Shown piece after piece: positions 24,274 to 33,828 of a stretch of 40,257 nucleotides of DNA. The translations under genes were made by a program, and so were the position numbers. Positions within the stretch are counted from its first letter, which is position 1; the number at the start of each line of letters is the position of its first letter. The notes below the pieces were generated by a model, which did not search any database, had not been told where the DNA came from, and worked only from the letters and a program-made list of their open reading frames with translations. Origin of the DNA: Caulobacter sp. (GTDB lineage: Bacteria > Pseudomonadota > Alphaproteobacteria > Caulobacterales > Caulobacteraceae); NCBI GenBank assembly GCA_028291265.1, contig JAQGIK010000027.1, forward strand, positions 1 to 40,257, written 5' to 3'.

Positions 24274-24689
24274 AGGCCAAGGGCCTTTCGGGCCACCAAC
24301 ACAGCGTCCGACGCACCCCCATAGGCCTCCGCCGCGCTGTGTCCCCAGACCGGTCCCGGCCAGGCCGGATCGGCCGCGCAACGCCCGACGACGTGAACAT
24401 GAAGCTGGGCGGTGACATTGCCCAGCGCGCCGATGTTCAGCTTCTCGACCTCGAAGCCGGACAGGCCGCCGAGCACCCGCACCGCCTTGCCGGCCGCCAC
24501 CGCCTCCTCCATCAGCCGCGCCCGGTCGGGGGCCGACAGCTGTTCGATCTCCCTCAGCCCCGCCAACCTCGGGATCAGCACCAGCCAGGGATAGCGGCCG
24601 TCGTCCTGCAGGCGGACGTGGCAGAGGGGCAGGTCGCCGACCGCGTGGCTGGTGGCGACGAAGGCGGGATCGAGGATGAACTCAGCCAC
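24270..24689 (-). CDS. HIT-domain protein (histidine triad)
   Basis: The 139-residue protein has the histidine-triad nucleotide-binding core, QLHVHVVGR at 95-103, with His97 and His99; the first position of the triad is glutamine. It resembles short HIT proteins that hydrolyse dinucleotides or nucleoside phosphoramidates. It lies just downstream of the mesaconyl-CoA hydratase-like gene, whose stop overlaps its start by eight bases, so they share a transcript. Confidence 0.85.
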   Translation of the reverse strand: MAEFILDPAFVATSHAVGDLPLCHVRLQDDGRYPWLVLIPRLAGLREIEQLSAPDRARLMEEAVAAGKAVRVLGGLSGFEVEKLNIGALGNVTAQLHVHVVGRCAADPAWPGPVWGHSAAEAYGGASDAVLVARKALGL

Positions 24690-25731
24690 GGGTCGGAACC
24701 GCCGCCCAGTAGTCGAAGTCGAGGATGACCTCGCCGGGATAGGCGCCGGCCGCGTCCTTGTCGGGCAGGTCGGCGCAAGGCCGGTCCTTCGTCGCCACCA
24801 GCCGCAGGCGCAGCGCCCCGATCCCCGGCTCCAGCAGCGCCTTGTCGAGCACCTCGCTCCAGGCGAACACGGTGCCGCCGGCGAAATAGGGGTTCACATG
24901 CCGCCCGCCGTTGATGCCGAGGATCAGCCCGGCGTTCTGCAGGCCGTTGAAGCTCAGCGCCTTGGCCGTCGAGATGACCACCCCGCCGTAGACCAGCCGG
25001 CGGCCGGACGGGTCCTTGGCGCGTTCGTACTGGTTGAAGTGGACCTTGGCGGTGTTCTGGTAGAGGCGGGTGGCCAGCTGGTGCTCGGCCTCCTCGATGG
25101 CCATGCCATCGATGTGGTCGATCTTCTCGCCGACCGCATAGTCCTCGAAGGCGTGCAAGGCGCCGGCCAGGGCGAAGTCGTACTTCGAAAAGTCGAGGGT
25201 CCGGGGGATCACCAGGTCGGCGGCCGGCACGGCGGTCTTCAGCTCGGGGACCTTCTGCTCGGCGATCTGCGCCGCCTCGTCGCGCTTCCGGACCATCACC
25301 CAGCGCACATAAGAGAGCACCCGCTCGCCGTGCTGGTTTTCGCCGGTTGTGCGGACATAAACGACGCCGGTCCTGCGGTTGGAGTTCTCCTTCAGGCCGA
25401 TGACCTCGCTGGTCGCCGTCAGGGTGTCGCCCGGGAACACGGGCTTCAGGAACAGGCCCTCGGCGTAGCCCAGGTTGGCGACCGCGTTGAGGCTGATGTC
25501 GGGCACGGTCTTGCCGAAGACGATGTGGAAGGCGATCAGCGGGTCGACCGGCGCGCCCGGCAGGCCGCAGGCGCGGGCGAACTCGTCCGACGAGAAGAGG
25601 GCGAAGCGCGGGCCGTATAGCGCCGTGTAGAGGGCGACATCGCCGGCCGTCACCGTGCGCGGCGTGGCGTGGCGCAGGATCTGGCCGAGGCGGAAGTCCT
25701 CGAAATAGTGGCCGGGATCGGTCTTCGACAT
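24682..25731 (-). CDS. MaoC-like double-hotdog protein, mesaconyl-CoA hydratase type
   Basis: The 349-residue protein consists of two hotdog (MaoC-like) domains. Characteristic segments are HYFEDFRLGQILRHATPRTVTAGDVALYTALYGPRF at the N-terminus, VFPGDTLTATSEV, and AEHQLATRLYQNTAKVHFNQY in the second half. Length and motifs match mesaconyl-CoA (2-methylfumaryl-CoA) hydratase of the ethylmalonyl-CoA pathway, which yields beta-methylmalyl-CoA. The ATG at 25731 was chosen because the longer frame to 25770 runs into a palindromic repeat. The nearby lyase would act on its product. Clustering, not biochemistry, supports this role. Confidence 0.8.
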   Translation of the reverse strand: MSKTDPGHYFEDFRLGQILRHATPRTVTAGDVALYTALYGPRFALFSSDEFARACGLPGAPVDPLIAFHIVFGKTVPDISLNAVANLGYAEGLFLKPVFPGDTLTATSEVIGLKENSNRRTGVVYVRTTGENQHGERVLSYVRWVMVRKRDEAAQIAEQKVPELKTAVPAADLVIPRTLDFSKYDFALAGALHAFEDYAVGEKIDHIDGMAIEEAEHQLATRLYQNTAKVHFNQYERAKDPSGRRLVYGGVVISTAKALSFNGLQNAGLILGINGGRHVNPYFAGGTVFAWSEVLDKALLEPGIGALRLRLVATKDRPCADLPDKDAAGAYPGEVILDFDYWAAVPTRG

Positions 25732-25756
25732 CGAGGGTCTCTGCATCGGGCCGGGT

Positions 25757-26919
<1,163 letters not shown>

Positions 26920-26940
26920 ACCCCGTTTGAGTTCAGGACG

Positions 26941-26973
26941 GCCCTCTTCCCGACCCCGGGAGGAGGGCTGTTT
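26941..26973 (+). terminator. Rho-independent terminator after mdh
   Basis: GCCCTCTTCCCG at 26941-26952 pairs with CGGGAGGAGGGC at 26957-26968 (one G-T pair) around a four-base loop. TGTTT follows at 26969-26973. It lies 21 bases after the mdh stop. Confidence 0.65.
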
Positions 26974-27022
26974 CGCGTCCCGGGGGTGGCGCGCGGCCCC
27001 GCGCGGCGCTAACTCAAGCGCC

Positions 27023-27664
27023 ATGCCCGAACACGCCTTCACCCTCCGCCCCACCCCCACGGTTCCGGTCGATGGCGACAAGCCGTTTCCGGTGCGCCGC
27101 ATCCTCTGTGTCGGCCGCAACTACGCGGCCCACCGGGCCGAGATGGGCGGTGACGACCGCGATCCGCCCTTCTTCTTCGCCAAGCCGGCCGACGCTATCG
27201 TGCCGCCGGGCAGGGACGTGCCCTATCCGTCGGCGACCGGCGACCTGCACCATGAAATCGAGCTGGTCGTCGCCATCGGGCCGGACGGCATCTTCGGCTA
27301 TGCGGTCGGCGTCGATCTGACCCGCCGCGACCTGCAGGCCGCCGCCAAGGCCAAGGGCCAGCCCTGGGACGCCGCCAAGGGCTTCGACCATTCGGCCCCG
27401 ATCAGCGCTATCCGCAAGCTGCCGACCCTCGGCGACGTGGCCATCGGCCTGTCGGTCAACGGCGAGGTGCGCCAGAAGGCCCGCGTCGGCGACATGATCT
27501 GGTCGGTCCCCGAGATCGTCGAGGAAGCCGGCAAGCTCTGGGATCTGCAGGCGGGCGACCTGATCTTCACCGGCACGCCGGAAGGCGTCGGGGCCCTGCA
27601 GAAGGGCGACCTGGTCGAGGGCTCCGTCGAAGGGGTCGGTTCGCTCAGCTTCGAGATCGTCTGA
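27023..27664 (+). CDS. Fumarylacetoacetate hydrolase family, fumarylpyruvate hydrolase-like
   Basis: The 213-residue protein is a short FAH-domain enzyme. FPVRRILCVGRNYAAHRAEMG (about 22-42), PPFFFAKPADAIV and the metal-binding HHEIELVVAIG are typical of fumarylpyruvate hydrolases (NagK, YcgM), which cut fumarylpyruvate into fumarate and pyruvate in the gentisate pathway. Its stop overlaps the isomerase ATG (TGATG), so the two work as a pair: isomerise, then hydrolyse. No gentisate dioxygenase is visible in the window. The ATG at 27023 is chosen because the extra part of the longer frame covers the mdh terminator. Confidence 0.85.
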   Translation: MPEHAFTLRPTPTVPVDGDKPFPVRRILCVGRNYAAHRAEMGGDDRDPPFFFAKPADAIVPPGRDVPYPSATGDLHHEIELVVAIGPDGIFGYAVGVDLTRRDLQAAAKAKGQPWDAAKGFDHSAPISAIRKLPTLGDVAIGLSVNGEVRQKARVGDMIWSVPEIVEEAGKLWDLQAGDLIFTGTPEGVGALQKGDLVEGSVEGVGSLSFEIV

Positions 27665-28296
27665 TGAAGCTCTACAGCGCCTGGCGGGCGTCGGGCCCCT
27701 ATCGGCTGCGGATCGCCCTGGCCCTCAAGGGTCTCAGCTACGACTATATCCCCGTCGACCTGGTGGCCGGCGAGCAGCGGGGCGGGGCCTATGGCGCCGT
27801 CAACGCCCAGCACCTGGTGCCGACCCTCGACGTGGACGGCGAGTTGATGACCCAGAGCCTCTCCATTCTCGAATGGCTGGAAGAGACGCATCCGGACCCG
27901 GCGCTGCTGCCGCAAAGCCCGCTCGACCGGCAGCGGGTGCGGGCCATGTGCGGCGTCGTCGCCTGCGACATCCACCCGGTCAACAACCTGCGTATCCTCA
28001 AGCAGCTCAGCGCCATGGGCATCGGCGAGGACGGCCGCAGTACCTGGGTCGCCCGCTGGATCGACGAGGGGTTTTCGGCGTTGGAGCCGATGGTCGCCCG
28101 GCATGGGGCCGGCTATGCCTTCGGAGAGACGCCGACCATGGCCGACTGCCTGCTCGTGCCGCAGATCTACAACGCCACCCGCTTTGGCGTTGACCTGACC
28201 CCCTATCCGGCGCTGGTGGCGGCGGGCGAGCACGCCCTCAAGCACCCGGCCATTGCCGTCTCACACCCCAACCTGCAACCTGACGCGAAGGTCTGA
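27664..28296 (+). CDS. maiA: Zeta-class glutathione transferase: maleylacetoacetate/maleylpyruvate isomerase
   Basis: The 210-residue protein has the zeta-GST fold: N-terminal thioredoxin-like domain with KLYSAWRASGPYRLRIALALKG, NAQHLVPTLDVDG, and TQSLSILEWLEE for glutathione binding. A helical domain follows with PTMADCLLVPQIYNA. The usual SSCS motif is reduced to ASGP; the middle serine stays but the cysteine is glycine, closer to bacterial maleylpyruvate isomerases (NagL-type). It is coupled to the fumarylpyruvate hydrolase-like gene, consistent with aromatic-ring breakdown by gentisate or homogentisate. The exact substrate cannot be fixed. Confidence 0.83.
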   Translation: MKLYSAWRASGPYRLRIALALKGLSYDYIPVDLVAGEQRGGAYGAVNAQHLVPTLDVDGELMTQSLSILEWLEETHPDPALLPQSPLDRQRVRAMCGVVACDIHPVNNLRILKQLSAMGIGEDGRSTWVARWIDEGFSALEPMVARHGAGYAFGETPTMADCLLVPQIYNATRFGVDLTPYPALVAAGEHALKHPAIAVSHPNLQPDAKV

Positions 28297-28299
28297 TTC

Positions 28300-28923
28300 A
28301 TGCTCGAGGACCTGAAAGCCAACAACCGGGCCTGGTCGCTGAAGAAGACCCAGGTCGATCCCAACTTCTTCAAGCGGCTGGAGAACCAGCAGAGCCCGAA
28401 ATACCTGTGGATCGGCTGTTCCGACAGCCGGGTGCCGGCCAACGAGATCGTCGATCTCGATCCGGGCGAACTCTTCGTCCACCGCAACGTCGCCAACCTT
28501 GCCCCGCCGCAGGACGCCAACTATCTCAGCGTGCTGCAGTTCGCCGTCGACGTGCTCAAGGTCCAGCACATCCTGGTCGTCGGCCACTACGGCTGCGGCG
28601 GCGTGGCGGCGGCGGTCGACGGCAAGCGGCGCGGCCTGGTCGACCACTGGCTGCACCCGATCCGCGAGGTGCATGAGCACCACCGCGACGAGATCGAGCG
28701 CATCGAGGGCGACCGGCCCCGCTGGGACCGGCTGGTCGAGCTCAACGTCATCCGCCAGGTGAAGAACGTCGCCTCCGACATCTTCGTGCAGGACGCCTGG
28801 GCCCGCGGCCAGGACCTCAACGTCCACGGCTGGGTCTATTCGCTGCACAACGGCCTGGTGAACGATCTGGGCGTCACCGTCAGCAACTTCGACGAAGTGT
28901 CGGACCGGCTCTACGACTTCTAA
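28300..28923 (+). CDS. can: Beta-class carbonic anhydrase
   Basis: The 207-residue protein has the zinc ligands Cys40 and Asp42 in CSDSR and His96 and Cys99 in GHYGCGG, with the FVHRNVANL segment (59-67) between. This is the Can (CynT2) form, which interconverts CO2 and bicarbonate in the cytoplasm and supplies bicarbonate to carboxylases. It starts three bases after the isomerase stop, so it is likely transcribed with the two preceding genes, although no metabolic link is obvious. Confidence 0.93.
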   Translation: MLEDLKANNRAWSLKKTQVDPNFFKRLENQQSPKYLWIGCSDSRVPANEIVDLDPGELFVHRNVANLAPPQDANYLSVLQFAVDVLKVQHILVVGHYGCGGVAAAVDGKRRGLVDHWLHPIREVHEHHRDEIERIEGDRPRWDRLVELNVIRQVKNVASDIFVQDAWARGQDLNVHGWVYSLHNGLVNDLGVTVSNFDEVSDRLYDF

Positions 28924-28941
28924 GCAGGCTCGACCGACGTA

Positions 28942-29052
28942 GCGTCCTTCGACACGCCGGCTACGCGGGCTGCTCAGAATGACTGGCTTGGGTGCAATTC
29001 AACAAAGTCAGTCATGCTGAGCAGCGGCCGCAGGCCGCGTGTCGAAGCACGC
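28942..29052. repeat. Palindromic intergenic repeat, family copy 2
   Basis: GCGTCCTTCGACACG (28942-28956) matches copy 1 exactly, and 29038-29052 is its inverse with one mismatch. The inner arms, TGCTCAGAATGACT and AGTCATGCTGAGCA, also match with small changes. It fills the gap between the carbonic anhydrase gene and the convergent ABC permease gene and ends two bases from the permease stop. Confidence 0.85.
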
Positions 29053-29054
29053 AC

Positions 29055-30335
29055 TCACTCGCCGCCGCGCAGCTTCGCCACCAGGCCCTTGAGGTCGACC
29101 TTGCCGGTCGACAGCGCTCCGGCCCTGAAGGCCCGGCCGGCGATCCACATGACCACGGCGACGGTGGCCAGCATCAGGATGCCGGTGGCGACCACCTGCC
29201 ACATCGGCGGGCCGCTGGCGGCGCGGGCCGTCATCATGAAGGGGGTGAAGGGCGGCACCCAGGAGAGGATTTCCAGGGCCGGGGTGTCGGGGCGGCGCAG
29301 GGCCTGGCTGAGGAAGATCACCGGAATGGTCAGCAGGATCATGATCGGGCCGAGCAGGGTCTGGGCCTCGCGGGTGGTCTCGCAGAAGCTGCCGATGGCG
29401 GTGAACACGCTGGCGTACATCAGGTAGCCGCAGACCAGGTAGAAGGCGAAGTAGAACAGCAGGCCGCCGCTGAACAGCACCTGGCCGATGCCGGCCGCCT
29501 GTTCCGGCGCGAAGATGTTCATCAGCACGGCCCCGACGCCGCCCCAGACCCCGAGCACCGTGAAGGTCACCCCGGCGACGCCGAGAATCTTGCCGAACAG
29601 GATCTCCGGCACCGTGGCCGAGGACAGCAGCACCTCGAGAACCTTGGACGACTTCTCCTCGATGACGCCGTTCAGCAGGATGCCGGCCCCGGTGAAGATG
29701 ACGCTCCACAACAGCATGGCCGCGCCAAAACCGATCAGGCCGGGCAGGCGGGTCAGCAGCGAGGCCTTGCCGGCCGCCTTGGGCGAGAAGTCCGTCATCT
29801 TCGGTTCGAGGGCCTGGGCGTCCGCCAGCAGCTTGGGGCTGACTCCGGCGGCCTCGAGCTTGGCCTGGGTCATGCGGCCGGCGATGGCCCGGCGGACGGA
29901 CTCGGTGGCGCCGAGCAGCGGGTTGTCGGTCCAGACATCGACGGCGACCGCCTCGCCCGCGCCGTGGACGACGAAGGCCCCGGCCAGCTTTCGCTTGCCG
30001 GCCAGGCGGCTGTCGCCGGCCAGCCAGGGTTTGAGGGCCGGGCCGATGGCGGCCGGGTCGGTGGGCAGGGCGATGGGTGGGGCGACCACCTCGTTGCGGG
30101 GCCGGCCGATGTTGTTCCTGGTGGTCAGGGCCTGGGTGACCGGCGCCAAATAGACCTGCCCCGGGGTCTGGTCGATCAGCACCAGGGCCGGCGGCGGGGC
30201 CGAGGCCTCCATCCAGCCGCTGGCCCCCATCAACAGGGCCATGCCGAGCGGCAGGGCCAGCATCGACAGCCAGAAACCGACGGTGCGGACATAGGCGACG
30301 TATTCGCGCTGGGCGATGCGGAGCAGGCGTCTCAT
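29055..30335 (-). CDS. ABC-2 type permease (NatB-like)
   Basis: The 426-residue protein has one N-terminal membrane helix (about 20-40), a large extracytoplasmic domain (about 45-190) and about five C-terminal helices. Features of the ABC-2/NatB group include the GFGAAMLLWSVIFTGAGILLNGVIEEKSSKVLEVLLSSA segment with the EExxSKxLE motif. It should form the membrane part of an exporter with the ATPase encoded just upstream; their genes overlap by four bases (ATGA). NatAB in Bacillus exports sodium, but other members export lipids or drugs, so the substrate is open. Confidence 0.87.
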   Translation of the reverse strand: MRRLLRIAQREYVAYVRTVGFWLSMLALPLGMALLMGASGWMEASAPPPALVLIDQTPGQVYLAPVTQALTTRNNIGRPRNEVVAPPIALPTDPAAIGPALKPWLAGDSRLAGKRKLAGAFVVHGAGEAVAVDVWTDNPLLGATESVRRAIAGRMTQAKLEAAGVSPKLLADAQALEPKMTDFSPKAAGKASLLTRLPGLIGFGAAMLLWSVIFTGAGILLNGVIEEKSSKVLEVLLSSATVPEILFGKILGVAGVTFTVLGVWGGVGAVLMNIFAPEQAAGIGQVLFSGGLLFYFAFYLVCGYLMYASVFTAIGSFCETTREAQTLLGPIMILLTIPVIFLSQALRRPDTPALEILSWVPPFTPFMMTARAASGPPMWQVVATGILMLATVAVVMWIAGRAFRAGALSTGKVDLKGLVAKLRGGE

Positions 30336-31273
30336 GCGGCCATCTCCGGCTGGTCGAGCTGTTCGCCGGTGAGGACGATGAAGGCGTCGTGCAGGGTCGG
30401 CTCGCGCAGTTCGAAGCGCTGGATGTCGAGGCCCTGGGCGAAGGCCTTCTTGAGCGCCTCCTGGCCCGAGGCATTGGCCTTGAGCGCACAGACATGGCGC
30501 TGTCCGCCGGCCTCCAGCGGCGTCGAGGTGACGCTGGCGATGCCGGGCAGGGCCCCGGTCGCGGCGGCGTCGAGCTGGCCCTCCAGCACCAGGGCGCGGG
30601 GCGCGCGGCCCTTGGCCTCGGCGACGCTGCCGTCGAACACCTTCTTGCCCCGCGTCAGCAGGACGACGTGTTCGCACAATCGCTCGGCGTGCTGCATGAC
30701 GTGGGTGGAGAAGACCACAGTGGCGCCGCGTTGGGCGAGGCCCCGGATGGTGGCCTCCAGGGTCTGCTGGTTGACCGGGTCGAGGCCGCTGAACGGCTCG
30801 TCGAGGATGACCAGTTCCGGCTCATGGGCAACGGCGGCGATCAACTGGACCTTCTGGGCCATGCCCTTGGACAGCTGGCGGATCTGGCGGTTCTGCGCTT
30901 CGCCGAGGCCCTGCTCCTCGAGCATGGCGATGGCGCGCTTGCGGGCCACGGGCCCCGGCACGCCCTTGAGGCCGGCCAGGAAGACGATGGCTTCGATCGG
31001 GGTCATGCGCCGGTAGAGGCCGCGCTCCTCGGGCAGGAAGCCGATGCGGTCGCGCACGCTGCGGCCGTCCGGCGCGCCCAGCACGTTGAGCGTCCCCGAG
31101 GTCGCCTCGCTGAGGCCCAGCACCATGCGCAGGGTCGAGGTCTTGCCGGCCCCGTTGGGCCCGAGGAAGCCGAGGATGCGGCCGCGCTCGGCGGTGAACG
31201 AAAGGTCGTCGACGGCGGTGAAGGCGCCGTAGCGCTTGGTCACGTTGGTCAGGGATAACGCGGCGTCGGTCAT
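30332..31273 (-). CDS. ABC transporter ATP-binding protein (NatA-like)
   Basis: The 313-residue protein has Walker A GPNGAGKT at 38-45, the signature LSKGM at 134-138, Walker B LVILDEP at 154-160 and a switch histidine in STH. A C-terminal domain of about 90 residues (DUF4162 type) is present, as in NatA and drug-export ATPases. It powers the permease encoded by the overlapping next gene. Start at ATG 31273. Confidence 0.92.
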   Translation of the reverse strand: MTDAALSLTNVTKRYGAFTAVDDLSFTAERGRILGFLGPNGAGKTSTLRMVLGLSEATSGTLNVLGAPDGRSVRDRIGFLPEERGLYRRMTPIEAIVFLAGLKGVPGPVARKRAIAMLEEQGLGEAQNRQIRQLSKGMAQKVQLIAAVAHEPELVILDEPFSGLDPVNQQTLEATIRGLAQRGATVVFSTHVMQHAERLCEHVVLLTRGKKVFDGSVAEAKGRAPRALVLEGQLDAAATGALPGIASVTSTPLEAGGQRHVCALKANASGQEALKKAFAQGLDIQRFELREPTLHDAFIVLTGEQLDQPEMAA

Positions 31274-31298
31274 AGTCGGGACTCTGGCCCGTCAGGCG

Positions 31299-32282
31299 TT
31301 AACGTTGGATTCCCGCCGCCCGCACCTTGAGGATGGCGTCGACGATGGTGTCGCGGTGTTTCAGGCCCAGCATGCCGGCATGGCTGGCGCCGTCGATGTT
31401 GACGTGGAATCCGGTCCTGCTGACCCGGGCCGGCTCCGACTGGAAGCGTTTCCAGTCCGAGAGGGCGCCCTGGCGCGGCGGCCCGGCGGTGACGATGCCG
31501 ACCGGCAGGTCGGGGTCGTAGGGAGCCACGACCTTGCCCTGGGCCGAGCTGGCGATCCAGAGCGAGACCTCGCGGGCCGACCAGCGATTATGGCGACCCG
31601 AGGCGAAGGCGCGGCGTTTCTCGCCGGCGGCGACCGGCGGCAGGCCGATGCCGTCGCCCAAGAACGGGCTCAACGGGGCGAGGACGCCCAGGGTCGCCAC
31701 GGCGCCGGCGACATGCGAGGCCGTGCCGAAGCGGCCGATCCAGGTCTTGGCGACGGGCAGGTCGGCGGCTTCCGGCGGGGCGGCGTCGAGCAGCACCAGG
31801 CCGGCCACCTGCTGGCGGTTGCGGGCGGTGAAGAGGCGCAGATGCAGCCCGGCCATGGAGTGGCCGACCAGCAGGTAGGGTCCCTGCTCGCCCGAGGCGG
31901 CCAGCAGCTTTTCGAGGTCGCCGACGATGGCGTTGGAATCCCGAGGGCTCGGCCCGGGGTCGGAGCGGCCGAGGCCGGCGCGGTCGTAGGCGCAGCTGCG
32001 CACCCCCTTGGCGGTCAGGCCTTCCTGTACGGCCCCGAAGTCGGCCGACAGGCCGAAGGCCCCGGCCTCGAAGACGACCAGCGGGCCGTCTGCCTTTTCC
32101 GGACCGGCGCAGACGATGTTCAGACTGCGGCCGCCGATGTCGACCAGGCGGCCGGGCGAGGGCTTGGCGGCGAGGGCGGACATCAGGCCTCCAAGAGCGA
32201 TGGCGAGGAGCAGAACGAGCGCCAGCACGGCGAGCCCGCGACTGATCCCCCATGCAGCCCGGCGAACGACGGTCTTGAGCAT
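31299..32282 (-). CDS. Membrane-anchored alpha/beta hydrolase
   Basis: The 327-residue protein starts with a basic stretch and one hydrophobic helix (about 14-38), so it is either anchored in the inner membrane facing the periplasm or exported. The hydrolase domain has nucleophile Ser142 in VGHSMAG, a DRAGLGRSDPG segment (100-110) and a late GASHAGML histidine. The substrate is unknown. It lies 25 bases upstream of the ABC ATPase start on the same strand, so co-transcription is possible. Confidence 0.8.
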   Translation of the reverse strand: MLKTVVRRAAWGISRGLAVLALVLLLAIALGGLMSALAAKPSPGRLVDIGGRSLNIVCAGPEKADGPLVVFEAGAFGLSADFGAVQEGLTAKGVRSCAYDRAGLGRSDPGPSPRDSNAIVGDLEKLLAASGEQGPYLLVGHSMAGLHLRLFTARNRQQVAGLVLLDAAPPEAADLPVAKTWIGRFGTASHVAGAVATLGVLAPLSPFLGDGIGLPPVAAGEKRRAFASGRHNRWSAREVSLWIASSAQGKVVAPYDPDLPVGIVTAGPPRQGALSDWKRFQSEPARVSRTGFHVNIDGASHAGMLGLKHRDTIVDAILKVRAAGIQR

Positions 32283-32330
32283 GGGATCAATCTAGGGACG
32301 GCCCGGTCCCGCCGTAAGTAGCAAGAGGCT

Positions 32331-33317
32331 TCAGGAGGTCGGGATCGGCTCGTCGTCGGCCGGCGCGGCCTTCACCGACGGCTTGGCGGCCGGCTTGTTG
32401 ATTTCCTCGACCATCAGCCGGGGGCCGCCGGCGTCCTGCATCGCGCGCAGCCTGGCGCGGGCCTCGGCGGCCTTGACCGGGTCGCGGGCGACCATCTGGA
32501 TCGGGCCGCCGGGCGTGATCACCGCATGGACGCGGCCGTCGGTGTTCGAGGCCAGCTGGAGGACGGCGGGGCCGCCCTTGCCGGCGCTGTTGTTGGCGGC
32601 GGCGCGGACACTGGCCGGCCAGTTCGAGACCACGGCGACGCGGGTGCGGCCGACCTTGAGGGCGTCCTTGACCGGCAGCACCTCGGCCGAGGCGAAGCTG
32701 CGGCCGATGAACAGGGCCGGATTCATCGGCCGGCCGTTCTGGCGGATCTCGAAATGCAGGTGCGAGCCGGTCGAGCGGCCGGTGCCGCCGACGTAGGCGA
32801 TGGTCTGGCCCGCCGTGACCGGCGAGCCGGCCTTCAGGCCCTTCGCCGTGCCCGACAGGTGGGCGTAGAAGGACACCAGGCCGTCCTCGTGCTTCACCTC
32901 GATGAAGCGGCCGTAGGAGAGGCTGAGGCCGGCCCGGGTAACCACGCCGGGCAGGGTGGCGGTGACATCGGTTCCGGTCGGGGCGGCGATGTCGACACCC
33001 TCATGCAGCCGGCCGCCCTCTTCCCAAGGCATGCGGCGCATGCCGAATGGCGAGTTGATCGAGAAACCGGAAACCGGGGCGTTGAAGGCCAGGACCTTGA
33101 GCATCGGATCGCGCGAGGCGGCGACCAGGTGGGCGTTGGCCTTGGCCACCGACTTGGCGACCTGCGGGGCCGCGGCGGGGACCATCGGGCGGTCCGGCCG
33201 GGTGGCGCTGCCCATGGCGAAGGCGGCGGTCATCGCGAAGGCGCCGCCGACAATGCCGGCGACAACCGGAATAGCGGCGCTGTAGGGGCTCTTCTGAGCC
33301 GGGACGCTTGTGTTCAC
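32331..33317 (-). CDS. M23 (LytM) family metallopeptidase
   Basis: The 328-residue protein has one N-terminal membrane segment (about 15-36) and an M23 domain at about 85-200. All catalytic elements are present: zinc ligands His105 and Asp109 in HEGVD, His153 in YAHLS, and His186/His188 in SHLHFE. It should cut peptidoglycan cross-links in the periplasm, unlike degenerate LytM regulators. A tail of about 130 residues rich in Ala and Lys follows. The start is GTG at 33317, with GAGG at about 11 bases upstream. Confidence 0.85.
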   Translation of the reverse strand: MNTSVPAQKSPYSAAIPVVAGIVGGAFAMTAAFAMGSATRPDRPMVPAAAPQVAKSVAKANAHLVAASRDPMLKVLAFNAPVSGFSINSPFGMRRMPWEEGGRLHEGVDIAAPTGTDVTATLPGVVTRAGLSLSYGRFIEVKHEDGLVSFYAHLSGTAKGLKAGSPVTAGQTIAYVGGTGRSTGSHLHFEIRQNGRPMNPALFIGRSFASAEVLPVKDALKVGRTRVAVVSNWPASVRAAANNSAGKGGPAVLQLASNTDGRVHAVITPGGPIQMVARDPVKAAEARARLRAMQDAGGPRLMVEEINKPAAKPSVKAAPADDEPIPTS

Positions 33318-33482
33318 TGGTCAACCTCGTACTGGGCCGCGCCATAGGTTCGATCGACGAGGTTGGACGATCGGACGCGACTAAAGAGCTCATTTCGAGC
33401 AGATCGAGGGGCGCATTTGCCCGCGCAATCTGGCGAGATGAGGGCGGCCTAGTAAGGGTTTGATGTCGGAAAGGCAACCTTT

Positions 33483-33509
33483 GGGGCCGCGCGGCGTTGG
33501 CGCGGCCCC
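33483..33509. terminator. Hairpin after the hsp20-DUF1150 genes
   Basis: GGGGCCGCGC at 33483-33492 pairs exactly with 33500-33509 around a seven-base loop. It lies 14 bases past the DUF1150 stop on the minus strand. A smaller AAAGG-CAA-CCTTT dyad sits next to it (about 33470-33482). No clear T-run is present. The rest of the 206-base gap up to the M23 start shows nothing further. Confidence 0.5.
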
Positions 33510-33523
33510 TCCGGGCAGGGGTC

Positions 33524-33781
33524 CTAATGGACCGAAACGGGGGCCAGTTCGTGGGCCAAGGCGGCGGAAATGGCGCTGTCGCGGTCGCTCATCACGGCCA
33601 GGCGCTCACCGTCGGCGCGGTGCACGGCGTAGAGGGTCTGCTCGGGTTCGAGCTCGACATGGGCCAGGGCGGCGGCCGGCGAGGAGGCGATGATCTCGGC
33701 GCCGGAAACGGGGCGCACATAGACCAGGCTCGGGCCGCCGAGGGCGGCGAATGCTTCGTTGGTCAGTCTCACGGGTGTCAT
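33524..33781 (-). CDS. DUF1150 family protein
   Basis: The 85-residue protein matches the small DUF1150 family of alphaproteobacteria (LTNEAFAALGGPSLVYVRPVSGAEI, then LYAVHRADGERLAVMSDRDSA), of unknown function. The ATG at 33781 is fixed by a strong AAGGAGGTG ribosome site eight bases upstream; the longer frame starts at a GTG that overlaps this site. It follows the hsp20 gene by 47 bases, the usual arrangement, so a role in the stress response is likely but unproven. Confidence 0.85.
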   Translation of the reverse strand: MTPVRLTNEAFAALGGPSLVYVRPVSGAEIIASSPAAALAHVELEPEQTLYAVHRADGERLAVMSDRDSAISAALAHELAPVSVH

Positions 33782-33828
33782 TACGACCACCTCCTTCACA
33801 AAACGAACGCGGGACGGGCGCTAAAAGT

